DNA of 64,000 bases, from positions 454,881 through 518,880 of the forward strand of contig QXEO01001032.1 of the NCBI GenBank assembly GCA_007115705.1, given 5' to 3'. The position numbers and the translations under genes were made by a program. This document shows, in pieces, positions 1 to 11,800 of the stretch (position 1 is its first letter; each line of letters starts with the position of its first letter). A model generated the notes under the pieces. The model was not told the DNA's origin and made no database searches. It worked only from the letters and a program-made list of their open reading frames with translations. The stretch comes from Dactylis glomerata. Lineage: Eukaryota > Streptophyta > Magnoliopsida > Poales > Poaceae.

Positions 1-35
1 ACTTGCATGCGCTTTTTCAGTTTTCCCTCACCATG

Positions 36-218
36 TCACTCTCCAGATTGTCCGACTTGCATGCGCTTGTCCGAGCCAAGAATTGACTTGAGCTTGTCGA
101 GTGCATCTCGCCACTCCTCTGGTGTACGCATGTTTGACATGGCGTGGCCGATGGTGGCAAGGAACTGCTTCTGGGCACTTTTGCTGCTTAGAGAAATCAT
201 TACATGCACAGATTGGCA
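36..218 (-). pseudogene. Exon-like fragment, unrecognised product
   Basis: On the minus strand a polypyrimidine stretch ending in TAAGCAG (about 205-218) is followed by an open frame of about 58 codons that ends at a TGA near 36. The predicted peptide is hydrophilic and probably helical, with a TPEEWRDALDKL segment. It looks like the last exon of a spliced gene, because it has an acceptor site, balanced codon use and a natural stop. I do not recognise the family. It lies on the same strand as the kinesin fragment and the first-exon-like block upstream, so it may be one of several fragments carried together. No intact gene can be built from them. Confidence 0.3.
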
Positions 219-394
219 AGAATTTAAAAACCACATCATTAGTACCCACAAACTATTAGGGGAAAGAAGCAAGTAAACAAGTGTTAACAGTAGAATTCAC
301 ACCAGATGCATAATACAATACAGTTAGAAGACCTATTGAAATCGGGTAAGTAATTTGACACTACTGATTTCTCTGGGACAAAAACTCACATTTT

Positions 395-500
395 ACATGT
401 GCCTGTAAATATCACTAACAGCACACCTGTCACACCTCTCATGGTATATGTCTTGCCACTGCTAGTCTGACCATATGCAAAAATGGTGGCAAGAGATTGT
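395..500 (-). pseudogene. Kinesin motor-domain fragment (P-loop exon)
   Basis: Read on the minus strand, 449-495 encodes ATIFAYGQTSSGKTYTMRG, the nucleotide-binding P-loop of the kinesin motor domain. The GQTSSGKT form and the following RGVT are typical of plant kinesin-7 and NACK-type motors. Downstream the reading frame shifts: residues resembling the conserved segment after RGVT (AVSDIYRH) are in another frame, and a stop follows within about 10 codons. Only about 35 codons of a motor of more than 330 residues are present, and no neighbouring motor exons were found. This is a gene fragment that cannot make a functional motor. It was probably moved here by a transposon. Confidence 0.6.
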
Positions 501-1714
501 CACCAGCGCCTCCTCGCAGAGCTTCCCTCACACATCGCTCAGTCGGTGAACAAACAGCAAAAACCAGCGGCGCCGCCACCCAGGTGTCGCCGGCGCTCAC
601 CGCTGGAGTTCCTCTATGAAAATAAGAAGGTACAACGGAGTGTTACATTTCTCTGGTCTCAAACTCCAATCTAGGCACAATAAGATGGTATGGCTGCAAA
701 TGTGGTACGTACTATTTCTCTAGCACGTATTCCGTGGGAGCTTCCCGCAGACACCATAAATATGCAAAATCTCTCTAACTTCAGAAAACACACGGTTACT
801 TGTGCAAAGAACTCCCTAGAACTAATACCTTCAGGTAAATATGAAACTTTAACTCTTGCAAGAAAATTACTTTTTGAGTAAACAACTTATCACAGTAAGA
901 TATATTATGTTTATTTTCTTGCATTTATCACAGAGAGCACTTCTTTGCAGAAAATTAACTGCAATACTAGTCTAGGAATTCACAGGATACTGTTCAGCAT
1001 AATGCAAGTTTTTTTGAAATTTCAGCTTAACAAATAAAAAGTGGAATTCACTCCAATATTACTGTCTGATGATATATGTTTCAGTACAATCAGTATTATG
1101 GCAATAAAGAGTATCTAGTTCTGAGGGTTGATTAAAATTTTAGACATGCCGTTGATTTGCTGCTCTCCATCTTCAGATTTGCGCTTATAGTCAGGATTAT
1201 AAACAGTGTGTCAAGTGAGCATAATCAGCAGACTTTAGCAAGCACACTACAAGTAAAATTTGATGTGTTGTTACAGTTGATGAGAGGTAAAGGCTTAAAA
1301 CACTACTTTTCTTTTTCTTTCTTTGAGTAATAGTTGAAAAAACAAGACTGCCTACAATAACAAGCTAGCTGTAAAGCCTGAATATAGGCTAAAGCACCAT
1401 TCCTCCCCTGCTTAAGTTGTGTGGTGTGAAATCTAATTCAGTTAATACAGTGCAGCCTCATAACAGCCTCATTAATTGTCCAGATCAATCTATGTCGCAC
1501 TAACACTAATTCAGTTTGATCTATGGCGGCTAATGGCTATTTGGTGTTTTCGTTCAAGTGGGCATCTGATAGCAATCGTTGATATTGTGGTAAAATTGTG
1601 TATCCTGTACACCCGAACCGGATCAATCTATGTCCCCAGAGCCTAGCTAACCAGTAAACAAGAAGGCGCTTGCTCTCAAAAGCATAACAGCAAACAAGTA
1701 ATCAGCGCGGAATT
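501..1714. other. No recognisable gene; intron-like or non-coding stretch
   Basis: About 1.2 kb of moderate AT content between the kinesin fragment and the GC-rich block at 1715-2050. The part at 501-620 is GC-rich and contains short exon-like pieces on the minus strand (an acceptor-like TTTTCATAG near 615-623), but there is no sustained open frame. The remainder has no repeat or RNA gene that I recognise. Confidence 0.4.
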
Positions 1715-2045
1715 ACCTTGCTCAGTATGTCGTCCACGCAGGCGCTCTCCTCCGACGAGGACACCGGCGCATCCAGTAACGTCGCCTCCACAGCGACGCT
1801 GCTTCCATCGGAGACCGGTCCCACCTCAAGCTCCTCATGAGAGACGTAGAAGGTGGGAGGTGAGCGAGGCACAGGACGCTGGAGGCAGTGAAGAGCTTCA
1901 GATCCAAGGACGCCGGATTCGGTGAGGCCCTCAGGGCAACCATGGATGCCAAAGGTCGAAGCTTGTCGGAGCCATGGATCCCCAAAATCGAACCTTGCCT
2001 AGGCTAGGGTTCCTGGCGGAGGCTGCGAATCGACGATTCCACGCC
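1715..2045 (-). pseudogene. First-exon-like GC-rich coding block, unrecognised
   Basis: On the minus strand a GC-rich block begins with an ATG near 2045 and ends at a consensus donor (AGCAAG|GTAATT, about 1716). A second frame stays open from about 1985 to the donor for about 90 codons, with an acidic, Ser-rich tail (DAPVSSSEESACVDDILSK). The ATG frame terminates after about 38 codons, so the ATG and the long coding-like frame are not in phase. Such GC-rich 5' exons followed by AT-rich introns are typical of grass genes. The family is not recognised. It could be a real 5' exon with a different start, or a captured and frameshifted copy. Confidence 0.3.
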
Positions 2046-2689
2046 ATGGAATTAATGTAGGGGGTGGAGGGAGTTCCGGCACAGGTCCGAGGGGCAAGGA
2101 CTGGCCGGAGTTGGCTGCGAACCGCCGTCGACGGAGGTGGCGGAAAGGGCGGAGGTCGGGGACGAGTCGGGGTGGGAGGGGGGACGGGTGGGGGCGGTTT
2201 TCTTCAGGTGAAAAATAGCGAGGGGGTTTTCAGAAAAACAACGACGCGCTGGAGGGAGTACGAACTCTATGGACAAAGCCAGGAACACACGGACGAACGG
2301 GACGGGCCGATTTATTTAACATACGAAAATACACCGGTGGTTTTTTTTGACCTACCACGGTTTTCTGACCATCGCGTCCTCAAGCCGTATTATTAGTTTA
2401 AATTTAGATAAGATTAGATAGATAAAAACGGATGCAGCTATTTAAAGAGTCTTAGGTACCTAACCATGACCGTTTAATTCGGAAAGTCACAATGACCACG
2501 TTAGGAGTCCATATACGTTACGTGATCGTGTCAACATAAATTATATCAAACATGTTACATGACTATTAATTTTTCATAAAATCTCAGCCATAGATTTTAG
2601 ATCTAACTATATTGTGCTTTTAGTATATAGTAGATATAACAGGGAATTAGAAAAACTATGTCCGATTGGTGCTATGGATAAAATATTTA
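2046..2689. other. Non-coding; GC-rich flank then AT-rich DNA
   Basis: 2050-2215 is G-rich on the plus strand, like the promoter and leader side of the minus-strand block next to it. 2216-2689 is AT-rich and contains no open frame that I can support. The segment around 2610-2640 (TTTTAGTATATAGTAGAT) recurs at 8106-8126, so both copies may be edges of the same dispersed repeat. Confidence 0.4.
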
Positions 2690-3880
2690 AATATTCATGA
2701 AATGGGCTTTCGCCTCGCTATATATTATATAGCAACACACCGATGATACAAGAGTTTGAAATAAAAACAATGCTGGGGCACCATCAAAAAGATGCCCAAA
2801 AGAAAATAAATGAAGACAACGGCGAATCGATGAAGCGATGAAGACTCCAAACCGCTGCGCCCTCCAACTTTTACCACCACGCCCCAAGCACTCCGGCGCG
2901 CCCAGAGCCAAGCAGCACCCTCAAGAAAGGGAGCACCGTCGACACATCGTTACTGCCCGGACCGGATGGTCCTAGGGTTTCCCCCAACTTGGAGTAAAGT
3001 AGGCGGAAGCTTCCCATGACGCCCTCCAAGAAGGAATGGTGCCACTCAAAAGCGGCATCGCGTCAGGGTCAGACATGCTGACAGGGATTTCTCCCGACCC
3101 CCACCCACAACAAAGCCCAGGCACATGGGAGTGCCACAACCAGGCTTCATCGTCCATAGGCATGCGCCACCACAGTTTTGCAGTCACCATCACCGTCTCT
3201 TCGAGAACAATTGCACACGGCCTGCAAGGTGAAGATACACGACATTGCTGGGACAGGGGACAACAGCTCCACAGCCGGACGGGAGGAACCCACCTCCACC
3301 GCCGAGCGGCGGTCATCGACCCGATAGAACATAAGGAGAACACCAGGCTCACACTGGCCCGACCGGGCCCGTAAAGCTCCGGCGGCCCTATTGCAACACG
3401 AACGCCTCGCCGCCATCCCCAACCCGCCGGATTCGTCGTCGCCACCTCTAGGAAGCACCATGAACGCAGCACCCCCGACCCGCCCAAGCCGATCTGAGGC
3501 CCGCCCGAGCCCATCTGGGGCCCGGGTATCCCAGATCTTGGCCAGGCAACCGCCGGCGGCCACCTCCACCACGGCGCTCCACCACGCGACGCCTTCGCGC
3601 GACGCCACCACACCACCTCCACCCGGCCTCACCAGTCCGACGCCGCCCGAGGAGCACCGCCGCTAGGGACAAGGAGGGCCCCGACCCACTCTCCTTGGCG
3701 CGGGGATTGGAAGGCCGCCGCCACCAGCGTCGCCCGAGCTTCGGCCGGTGTCCTCTACCGACAACGGCCGATGGAAAAAGGGGGTGGAGGGAGGGGGCGG
3801 CGGTCGGAGAAGGGGATGCCCCGTCGCCCTGGGGGGGGGGAGAGGGCCTCTGTTTCTTATCTCCCTAAATAGACTCAAAT
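2690..3880 (-). mobile_element. Probable LINE-type retroposon fragment, minus strand
   Basis: Read on the minus strand, a GC-rich block (3880 to about 2870), rich in GGCGGCG and GGTGGTG runs, passes into an AT-rich tail that ends with GCGAGGCGAAAGCCCATTTCATGAA near 2695-2715. Tails of the type 'GGCGAAAGCC' before an A-rich end are common at the 3' ends of grass LINE-like transcripts. Open frames of 160-216 codons in the GC-rich part are of low complexity and lack reverse transcriptase or endonuclease motifs. I infer a non-coding or 5'/3'-truncated retroposon. A similar arrangement on the same strand occurs at 31128-32480. Family membership would need a repeat library. Confidence 0.4.
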
Positions 3881-6170
3881 ATTTTACTATTTGTGTTTAC
3901 AGTTATGTTTATGCCGGCGCGGCATAGCCAGCAAACTGAATCCGTAAAACCAAATATTTGAATTAACGGATTCAATTTGCGACATCTGTTCTATGTTGGC
4001 TAAAATTTTACTTATGTTGTACAGTTCGCGAGTTTAAAGGTCACTGCTAGAGTTGCTCTTAAGTCGGCTTCAAGAGCTTTAGTTGGGCAGAAACAATATG
4101 TCGAGAAAATTATAAGACCATTTGCATCCTTAAAAATCATGCCACACCTAGCCGTATAATCCATTGATTTAATGGATCATATTACTCAACCAGCAGGTAT
4201 TGATATGATCTTCACTCGTTGTCGAATGTGCAGGTGTTATGTGGTGGGTTCAAAAATTTTGATATATAATTTTTATCTAACCTTTATTAAATAAATTAAT
4301 AAAAGAACCGTATACATCTTTTTAATGCAGAGGCCCAGATCATCCTACATTTTGAAAAAAAAAACTCAACCAGTAGATAGTTTAGACCAAGCTTTAGCAT
4401 GAGCTTTCTGAAGTACGGTAGCTGTCACCATTGGCTTGGACTCCACAACAGGTTTCTGAAGTATGAAGTACAGTAGCTGCCACTAGCTGCTTTATCTATT
4501 TAGAAGGGTCTGCTATGCTATATGTAGGCTTATAAGCAAGTACAATTGGCGTGTGATTAGAGGCAGCGCCAGTGTTGACTATTTAGAGGACAAGGCGACT
4601 GTTGACAAGGCCTGGCCAACAAACCCATGTGCGCCTCCCTCTCGCTATCCGCATCGGGCAACTGATCGACGATGCCATCCCCTTATCATGGCCGCCGTGT
4701 CGTGTTATCATGCTCCTCGATCGGTTTCAATCACCCCCAAGAAGGTGTGGTGTCGTGTTTTTTGGACGGACTACGGCGGGCTTGTGTCAGCCTGAACATA
4801 TCAAACAACCAGTACTGAGTGCGGTGTCGTGTTATGTGCTGTTTTTTACCCACGCAATGACGGCACATCGACCCGCCATATATATGTATGTACAGTATGT
4901 AAATTTATGTAAATTTACTAACGTACTATTACTACTTACTCCGATCTATATTACTCTTCGCTAATACGAATATATCTATCACTAAAATGTATCTCGATAT
5001 ATCTATATTAACGAATAGTATTATACAGGGGCGTAGCCAGGGCCCAGGTAACAAGGGCCTTGGCCCAGGGTATGCTGGTGAAATTCTTTGTTATAACTGT
5101 AGCAATATTTGCACTGTTTGATACTGTTGGGGACTGTAGCAGTGTAGTTGGCCCGGGGCGTGACTCCATGCTCACTACGCTAGTGGTATTATAGATCAGA
5201 GGGAGTACTACATAACCCCACAACAGCTGCTTGTTGCCAAATTAGCGAGGATGAACAAAAAATGGATTGGAAAGGAAAGAAAGCAGCATAGGGGAAAGTA
5301 ATATTTATCCAAATTTGTGTAATGTGTGCACCTAGCGGCAGTGGCGGAGAAATTGTCTAATTGTGCTTCATTGTCGTCTTTTAAAAATATTGTGAGTTAC
5401 ACATTTGACAAGGCTTGGTGTCTTGACTATTTTACTTTATCCACATTAAGTTTTTCTCACGGAGCAGCTGGTCCCTCGCAAGAAGCCCCTTCCCGCCCGG
5501 TTGTCACCGTACACAAGTTTCCCACCCGTTGCCATTTGGACTTGCCATTCGACTGTTCATGCGTACTTTTATAGGTTAGGGTACCACTATTCCTATTACG
5601 CACATGCACATCGGGCATTAATTTTCAAGGATGATGACCATTATTAGTTCTAAACTAGCACAGTGGCCCTCACAAATATGATGGCATCATCTTTATTGCT
5701 TTGGAAATTTTTATAATATGGTTTCATATATATTCATGCTACTGATTGAACATTAACACTTTGTTTATATAGCCGTTGTCAATGTTGTTATCTTTGCTAT
5801 GTTGAATATAATATCAAAATGAAGCGAGCATAAATTTATAGACTAATGGTCATTGTATAATGTATAAAATAAACAAATATATATATTATTTATTGGGTCA
5901 TTAGCACTTAGATATCTCGAGTTAGCTAGTCTATAAGTGGTATTACATTTATACACATAGATAAAGTTGGAATGAGTGTCTGAAAGAATACATGGTTTAC
6001 TGAACTAAAATGTTCACAAGAGCAATTGCTAGATTTGTTCATGTACAATGATGAGGAGTGATCAATCAACCACGGTCAAATAAAAATAAGGGTTGCTCGG
6101 TTTACAAGATTAATGTATGTGGTTTTATTTATTATAATTTTCTAGCTTCATGTTCTCTTCCTTGTTTTAA
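3881..6170. other. Intergenic AT-rich DNA
   Basis: No supported gene. A short segment at about 5030-5170 begins with ACAGGGGCGTAGCCAGG, which resembles the terminal sequence of hAT-type MITEs, but I could not find the matching inverted end. Short open frames at 4553-4964 lack any recognisable domain. Confidence 0.5.
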
Positions 6171-6172
6171 TA

Positions 6173-6406
6173 CTCCCTCTGTCCGGAATTACCTTGCATT
6201 CTGTGTTGACAAAAAGTAAAATTTTAAATGTAATTTGACCAGGCATATTGATAAAAATATTATATCTTTTAAGAGGAAATACATTTCATGACGGTTCTAA
6301 CAATATTTCTCCATATTGTAGATGTTAATATTTTTCATCCATGATTATTCAAAGTTTTAAAAGTTTGACTCTCCAAGAATGTATGATAATTATGAGCAGA
6401 AGAAGT
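6173..6406. mobile_element. Decayed Stowaway-type MITE
   Basis: The left end reads TA-CTCCCTCTGTCCGGAATTAC, matching the Stowaway terminal consensus next to a TA target. The right end (about 6385-6406, ending GAAGTA) is a degenerate complement of it. The interior is AT-rich, ~230 bp, and contains the AGTTTGACT motif common in this MITE size class. Confidence 0.45.
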
Positions 6407-8182
6407 ATAGAGTACACCTCTTGTGTCCTGGACTCACATAACAGAGTGTCTTATATATCCACTCACATAGCAAAGTGGCTTAGTTATACACTCATATAGC
6501 AAAGTGGCATATTTACCATTTGATTTTTTAGATAATCTCTTTATTAAAGTTTATACATAAAAATTATTTTGTGACATTAAAGTTTAATTCCATTTTAATC
6601 CAGAATTTCTTCCTATCATTTCCTAATTTGGTTGACAAATACATGACATTGTAGCATGTATACATTCTCCAAAATATTAGTTACATTTTTATTATACATG
6701 AACATGTTGTAAATATACCCTCTCCTTTATATATAAAAAGAAAAAATGACACAGTAGGTCTTTTTCTAATGTATATGTGCAAAAAAATACATGAACATGT
6801 TGCAAACATTTGAATATTTTTAGAAAATAAAATGATATTATTTTTCACTCGACTGGTCCTAGTAAAATATTATATATCTATATTTAAAAGTAGAAAAGGT
6901 TGATTTAATGCATGTTTGAACATAATTTATGATTGATTATACTTGTTTTTTACTCTAAACCCACTCGTAAATTTGTAAATCTTACATTTTGGGACAAATG
7001 TATATTTTGTTTAAAGTGGTAAGACCGGCGTGAAGTTCTGACAACAATCTCATTTCTTAATCATTCATCAAACTTTTTAAATAATATTTCATAGCATATC
7101 AACAACCCACACAATATTCTAGCTAGAAGCACATAATAATATATATGACTTATTCTCGTTTTTGACCAAGTATATTGCTTTCAGTTGTCAATGATGACCA
7201 TGCTTAACAGCATGTATTCTGAATGTCAATATACATTCAAAAGGAAAACAAATTATCTTGATCACATCATTGATTATCGATGCTTAATTCTCTTGGGTTC
7301 CTAGAAATTCTTGTGGCACGGACGGATTGCCGACATTTTCTAGAACATGATTGCTGACTTTCTAGGAAGGAGAAGATTTCAAGTGTGAACTAATCCATCT
7401 CGCACGTTTTTTATTTAACACATCTGGACTCTATACGGCCGATCGGATATAACACATATAGGATCTTTACTGCCGATTCCTGGTGTTGATCTCTATTATT
7501 GCGGGACATTTGTGTTAAACATCCAAATTGATTTGTGCATAAAGAAAAGCAATTAGCAGATGGCATACCTCCGTCAGCAGCAAAATTAACCTTCTTAATT
7601 CTAGAGAAGAAAGAAATGTCTTGTGTATTTTCTTGAGCCTTGAGATTAATTCCTAGTTATTGTTTTCCCACCTAGCATGGGGGTAGTAGGTACGTTTTCC
7701 AATTATTTCCTACACATCTATACTGGTATATATCTAATTTGAACATGGAGAAAAAAATGTTTCTACTGTTGTACACTATTTCTTTTGAAGAAGAAGAAAA
7801 AGAATACAAATTTCTAAATGTCCCACTTTTTCTCTAATCCAAAGAAAAAAACCAGTTTATGTAGGCACATTTGGATGGAAGAATACAACTTTTAAAATGT
7901 GGTATGTTTTCTCTAATATGAAGAAAAAACTGATGTGCGTGGGCACGTCTGGTTGGTAAATATCTTTACTTTTTATGGTTACACATACGCGTTGGTTGGA
8001 CGTGACAATTGTTATGTAAATTCAATCCGGCCTTTAGATCTTAGCCTTATATTAAAGATCTAACAGTTAAAATAATTCTAATGACATGGATTAACCTTGT
8101 ATTGTGTTTTTAGTATATAGTAGATGTGACAGCAAAACAACTCTTTGACCGGATGAGTAGCACCTATACAAATTAGGTATCA
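6407..8182. other. Intergenic AT-rich DNA
   Basis: About 1.8 kb of AT-rich sequence with no supported coding region, RNA gene or repeat boundary. The segment near 8100-8130 is similar to one near 2605-2640. Confidence 0.5.
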
Positions 8183-8191
8183 TATGAGATT
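8183..8191. repeat. Diverged 9-bp target duplication of the MULE, left copy
   Basis: TATGAGATT here and TATGAAATA at 27585-27593 match at 7 of 9 positions and directly abut the outer ends of the inverted repeats. A 9-bp duplication is the hallmark of Mutator-superfamily insertion. Confidence 0.55.
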
Positions 8192-8415
8192 GAGTAAATT
8201 CCAGTTTTTACCCCCTAGTTTCAATTTTTTGACACTTATTAACCCCTTTAGCAATTTTTCATTCAAATTACCCCAATTAGCGAAAAAATTGCGAATTTTT
8301 ACCCCCTCTAGAATTTTGTGAGCGTTTTGAGAGGTGGGCTCGATCGTCGGGTACAGGTGTCATGCCACGTATTTGGCTTTGTTCGATGTTTTTTCTTTGT
8401 GGTTTTCTCAGAGCG
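8192..8415 (+). repeat. MULE left terminal inverted repeat
   Basis: It pairs with 27360-27584 in inverted orientation. Shared landmarks are the outer GAGTAAATTCCAGTTTTTACC, a GGGGTAATT-type block, TGTCATGCCACGTAT and a TTTTCTTTG-type inner part. The two ends have diverged by scattered substitutions and small indels, so the MULE is much older than the retrotransposon inside it. Confidence 0.7.
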
Positions 8416-8829
8416 GTTTTTTGCACTCTACCTTGTAATGCAGCTAGAGAATTCTTGAGATCATGTATTTCATTTTCACATCTGACATAGAAAGTGAAAG
8501 TGCAGTGCTCAATTCTCATGCCAATATCCTAGCTCAATGCAAAATTACGAGGGCAAACTCTGAAAGATCATAGAGAAATCAGAAGCAAGAAACAAACATG
8601 CAAAGCACCTGTCTTTGCCGTAGCCACTCTCACCGGGCTGCCGCTGCTGTCGCCGACATCACCATACTCGCTAGGTTGTCGCCGGGCTGCTAGGTCGCGG
8701 TCGCTAGGTCCACGAGTCGCTGTCGCTACTACCGGCCGCGGCTCCTAGTGCTAGACCCTCGATTCGTCTTATTCGCTTCCGCCGCGGTCGCGAAGTCCTC
8801 ACCGCCTCCGCCGCCGCCGATTCACTAAC
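8300..8829 (-). pseudogene. Captured gene fragment inside the MULE
   Basis: On the minus strand 8829-8610 is GC-rich and open, encoding an Arg/Ser/Ala-rich peptide that includes SESAAAEAVRTSRPRRKRIR, and ends at a GACAG|GTGCTTTG donor near 8610. A second block (8519 to about 8300) encodes a charged helix containing CENEIHDLKNSLAALQGRV. The spacing, the splice-like junction and the change from GC-rich exon to AT-rich intron look like a captured two-exon host gene piece. The coiled-coil-like tail after a small GC-rich exon recalls plant GRF zinc-finger proteins, but no zinc-finger cysteines are visible here, so this identity is only a guess. The upstream end was cut by the retrotransposon insertion. 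Confidence 0.35.
8825..8829. repeat. Target-site duplication CTAAC, left copy of array
   Basis: CTAAC here abuts the first LTR and is repeated exactly at 27266-27270 after the third LTR. No CTAAC sits at the internal LTR borders. One 5-bp duplication therefore brackets the whole 18.4-kb array. Confidence 0.9.
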
Positions 8830-11800
8830 TGTAACAACCCAAATTTTTGGGAAATAGAAATAAATGGATTTATTAAAATACCAAATTTTTGGAGCCAACA
8901 AAAACTTTTATTTTGAATACAAGATTAATTTCTTGCCTTTTCGAAACTTCTGAGTTTGAGCATTTGCTCCCATGCTTCAAATAAAAAGAGTATGAGAAAG
9001 GTTTTAAAACCAACCCTTTGAGCCCAAATTTTTAATCGTTTAGAAAGGAAATATTTGGAATAGAGGTAAAACCTTTATTTTCAAGAAACCTATCTTTGTT
9101 TTAAAAAGAGGAGAATAAAAATATCCCATTTCAAAAATTACTATTTCTCATTTCTCAAGTTGACATTTCCAAAAAAATGTTGGAATCAACCTTTCGAAAA
9201 CTTATTTTCAAAACTTTGAAAAAAAAAACTCCCAAATGTTTTCTTTAGCCATGTTTTCGGAAAACAAATAATTATACCTGTAAAACGTTTTTGTTAAATT
9301 GAAATAGTTTTCTAACTATAAAATTTTGTGCATGCTTACATGCTAAACCCATTTGGGTCATTTGCCAAACCCAAAATTAAGTCAAGCAATCACAAACAAA
9401 TAGAAAGGAATCAAGAAAATAAACCGCAACACAAAAACCTAAGTAAGAAAAGAGGAAGTCGTGATCTTAAAGAAATTAATGCTTACACTACTTTGCCCTT
9501 ATATATTAAGAAAAATCTGAACTAGACCCTCGTGCATCTCTCCACCACAAATAAGAACAAGTTACAAAGAAGCAAATACAATAACGTTTGAAACAAAAAT
9601 CAACTTGGAACTCTATTTAATATTCTACCAAAGTTTGAATTTAAATAAGAGGTCATTTCCCAACTCCATGTTATCTCCAAGAAAACCAACACTTTTGGAC
9701 CAATCAAATCTTTTTCACTCATATTGCATGCATACATAGTATTTTAAATACATGTTGTTCTATGATTTCATGTGGGTTTTAATTGGTGGTGCAATGTTTA
9801 GTTAATTCAAACCTAATCAATAGAAGCATTAGAGAAGAACCACAAAGATCAAAAGAACCAGAAGCAAAAGAAATAAAGAAAAAGAGAAGAAAGGATGATC
9901 TAGAAAAAGTTAACCACTACCCTACTTTGGACACTTAGAATAAGAAATCTGTAACTCAAGCAAAGGTGTGGTCAGTTAGTTGAGCTTGACCACATCACAT
10001 ACTAACTCAACCAGGAAGTTTCCAGCAAAAACTCAAACTAGAAACCCACGCAATCATCAGCCAAACTTTGAATCTGAAACAGTGACAATGCCCAAGTTTG
10101 AAATATAAATTTTTGCAAAACTTGTTATTTCTTCGAAACAAAAATATCCCTGGAACCCTTGTCCAATATGATGAAGACCCACGGTGGCCGTTTTCAAAAA
10201 TTTGAAATTTGATTTCTTGCGGGCATTTCATCGAACACGTGGTGGGCAAAAATCTAGAAAATCGGTTCTACTGTGACCAACACTGTTTCCGTTCGTCCCA
10301 GGCCCTGTAGCCATGCGTGTGAACATCTCTTGGTCGAGCCCCAGCATCCCCTGCCCCTACCACGGCCGTGAGACAAGGAAGCACAGAGGAGAACCACCGC
10401 CCGGACCCCTCCCATGTCCCCCTCTGAACCAGACCGTCCCGACCTCTCCCATCGCGCCAGGATGCTCCTGCAGCACACCGCAGCCCTCCGCCGAAAGCCC
10501 CGACCGCCGTGTCCCTTCGTTAGCCGACACCGGCCGTGCTCTCTCCCCAGATCCACTCGCCCCGTGCTCCCTCCCCCGACTATAAAAGGACCTCCTCTCT
10601 TCCCTGAAAAGAACCCCGCCATCCCCAGGAACCTCCTAGACAACATCTCCAGCTTCCTCTCTCTCTCGTTCGAGCTCCCCCGTCGACGCCGCTCCGCAGA
10701 GCACCTCCCGTTCCCGGCGTTCTAGAGCCTCCCGCGAGCTGCCGCCTGGACGAGGTGGAGGAGGAGAAGCTCCTCCGCCGCCTAGACATCCTCGCCGCCG
10801 CTCCCCATCGCCGCCGGTGAGCTCCCCGTGCGCAGCCCTCCTCCCAGTACTCCTTCTCGTTTACGTTCCTGTAGCACGAGGAAGAAGAAGCCCGATACCT
10901 GTTCGGTTTAAGTTCTGACCGGTGGGGCCCCTTGGCAGGCCGGACCGGTCCTCTTTTTTTTCCCTGCCACCCGCCACTTGCAGCCGAACGGGCCGGCCCA
11001 GCGTGGTCTGTGTGTTCGGCCCGGATATAAAAAAAAGGGTTATTCCGATTTTGCGAATTTCCGAAATTCATTCAGATGCTTTAGTATATTTAATTTTCCC
11101 GGAGATCTACCGATCCAAATTTAGCAAATGAAAATGTTCTGGAGACCTTAGAACATAAGCTATCCAATAAAAGTGGTTTCAACACAATTAGATTTACAGA
11201 GTGGTTGCAGTAAAAATAACAAAACAGGAGCTTTTTCACCTTAGAAAATTCATATCAATTCGAATAAAATTCCTAAAAATATAAATCCAACTTTGGAAAT
11301 TCACAATTAGTGATACCCATCTGTCTATAGCATTAGATCTCATTTTTGAACCTTTTAAAATAAATTCTATTTACCTATATGGTTAAATAATCATTTGCCT
11401 TATAGGATCTTATTAAACTCAAATCTATGATCAAAATTTTTAGGGAACTCTTATTGTTAAATCATATTTCCAAATACCATCTGTAGGTATTGATCTTAGT
11501 CTACGTGAGCTTGTAGGAAGTATTTGGAAATTTAATCCTACATGATAGTAAGTAGAAACTCAAACTTGCACACCTATTTCAAAATAAATGGAAATGATAT
11601 GAAACCAATTCGAATCAACCACATTTCTAAATATTGATCTATAACCTTTGATCCCATTTAACTAGGATCTATAGACCCTACTTGCAGATTCAAATTTGAT
11701 TACTAAATAGTTGCAAACTAGAAATGGCTTCAATAAAAGAGAAATACTATAAATTCTATGAATCCTCTTTGGTTTAACCATGATCTTGAGTATCTACATT

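Noticed and set aside
395..500. Functional kinesin gene
   Set aside because: Only the P-loop exon is present, with a frameshift and an early stop; no other motor or stalk exon was found.
2972..3666. Open frames of 90-216 codons on both strands in GC-rich DNA
   Set aside because: Low-complexity GC-rich composition gives open frames in most phases; no motifs or splice structure. Treated as retroposon sequence.
5030..5170. Complete hAT-type MITE
   Set aside because: Only one end resembles the terminal sequence; no inverted partner or 8-bp duplication could be found.
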